This document shows positions 5,085-5,102 of a stretch of 5,102 nt of DNA, piece by piece. The notes under the pieces were generated by a model that worked only from the letters and a program-made list of their open reading frames with translations, had not been told where the DNA came from and did not search any database. Source of the DNA: Dokdonella sp. (GTDB lineage Bacteria; Pseudomonadota; Gammaproteobacteria; Xanthomonadales; Rhodanobacteraceae); contig JASLGB010000031.1 in NCBI GenBank assembly GCA_030150315.1, positions 1-5,102 on the forward strand. Reading direction: 5' to 3'. Position numbers and translations under genes: made by a program. Each line of letters starts with the position of its first letter. Position 1 is the stretch's first letter.

Positions 5085-5102
5085 CTCCGGTAGTGATCAC
5101 GG

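Overview
The window is GC-rich, with strong G/C preference at third codon positions across most of it. Its coding style, and especially the Rhs-core sequence at the right end (YVHTDG...SPVAETDANG, QQRYYDP..GRF.STDP, NPYRYIDPDGRD), look like a gammaproteobacterium of the Lysobacteraceae/Xanthomonadaceae type. That assignment is an inference from sequence style and not a database match.

There are two blocks. Positions 1-3911 hold a compact accessory cassette that looks mobile. A Cro/C1-type regulator (3473-3862, +) is divergent from a four-gene minus-strand operon: an AAA+ ATPase of primase/helicase type (1524-3374), a XerC/D-like tyrosine recombinase (505-1527), a small putative antitoxin (276-503) and a ParE-type toxin that runs off the left edge (1-291). 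The four genes are tightly coupled: a 4-bp ATGA overlap, then a 1-nt gap (or 31 nt, depending on the antitoxin start), then a 16-bp overlap. The shared intergenic region (3375-3472) carries a two-register inverted repeat that is the obvious operator candidate. The 3' end of the ATPase gene carries four identical 10-bp direct repeats spaced 21/22/21 bp. They are read in two different reading frames, so they look like DNA-level, iteron- or arm-site-like elements.

Positions 3963-5102 (all minus strand) hold the end of an Rhs polymorphic-toxin locus. It contains the last part of the Rhs core with the DPxGR junction, a C-terminal variable region with an unassigned helical toxin-like domain, and an overlapping small acidic gene in the position of a cognate immunity protein. 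The Rhs frame is broken by one extra base in a G4 run (C4 on the + strand, 4941-4944). Base composition falls sharply from the Rhs core into the toxin tail and immunity gene, as expected of exchangeable toxin/immunity tips. A perfect 13-bp hairpin (3881-3911) separates the two blocks and probably terminates transcription from one or both sides.

The left cassette reads as a self-regulated unit: the regulator binds the divergent promoter region, the ATPase and recombinase carry out DNA transactions, and the toxin-antitoxin pair at the operon end would penalise loss. I do not recognise it as a named element. The repeats inside the ATPase gene, together with the conserved-looking gene set, are the most novel-looking part of the window.
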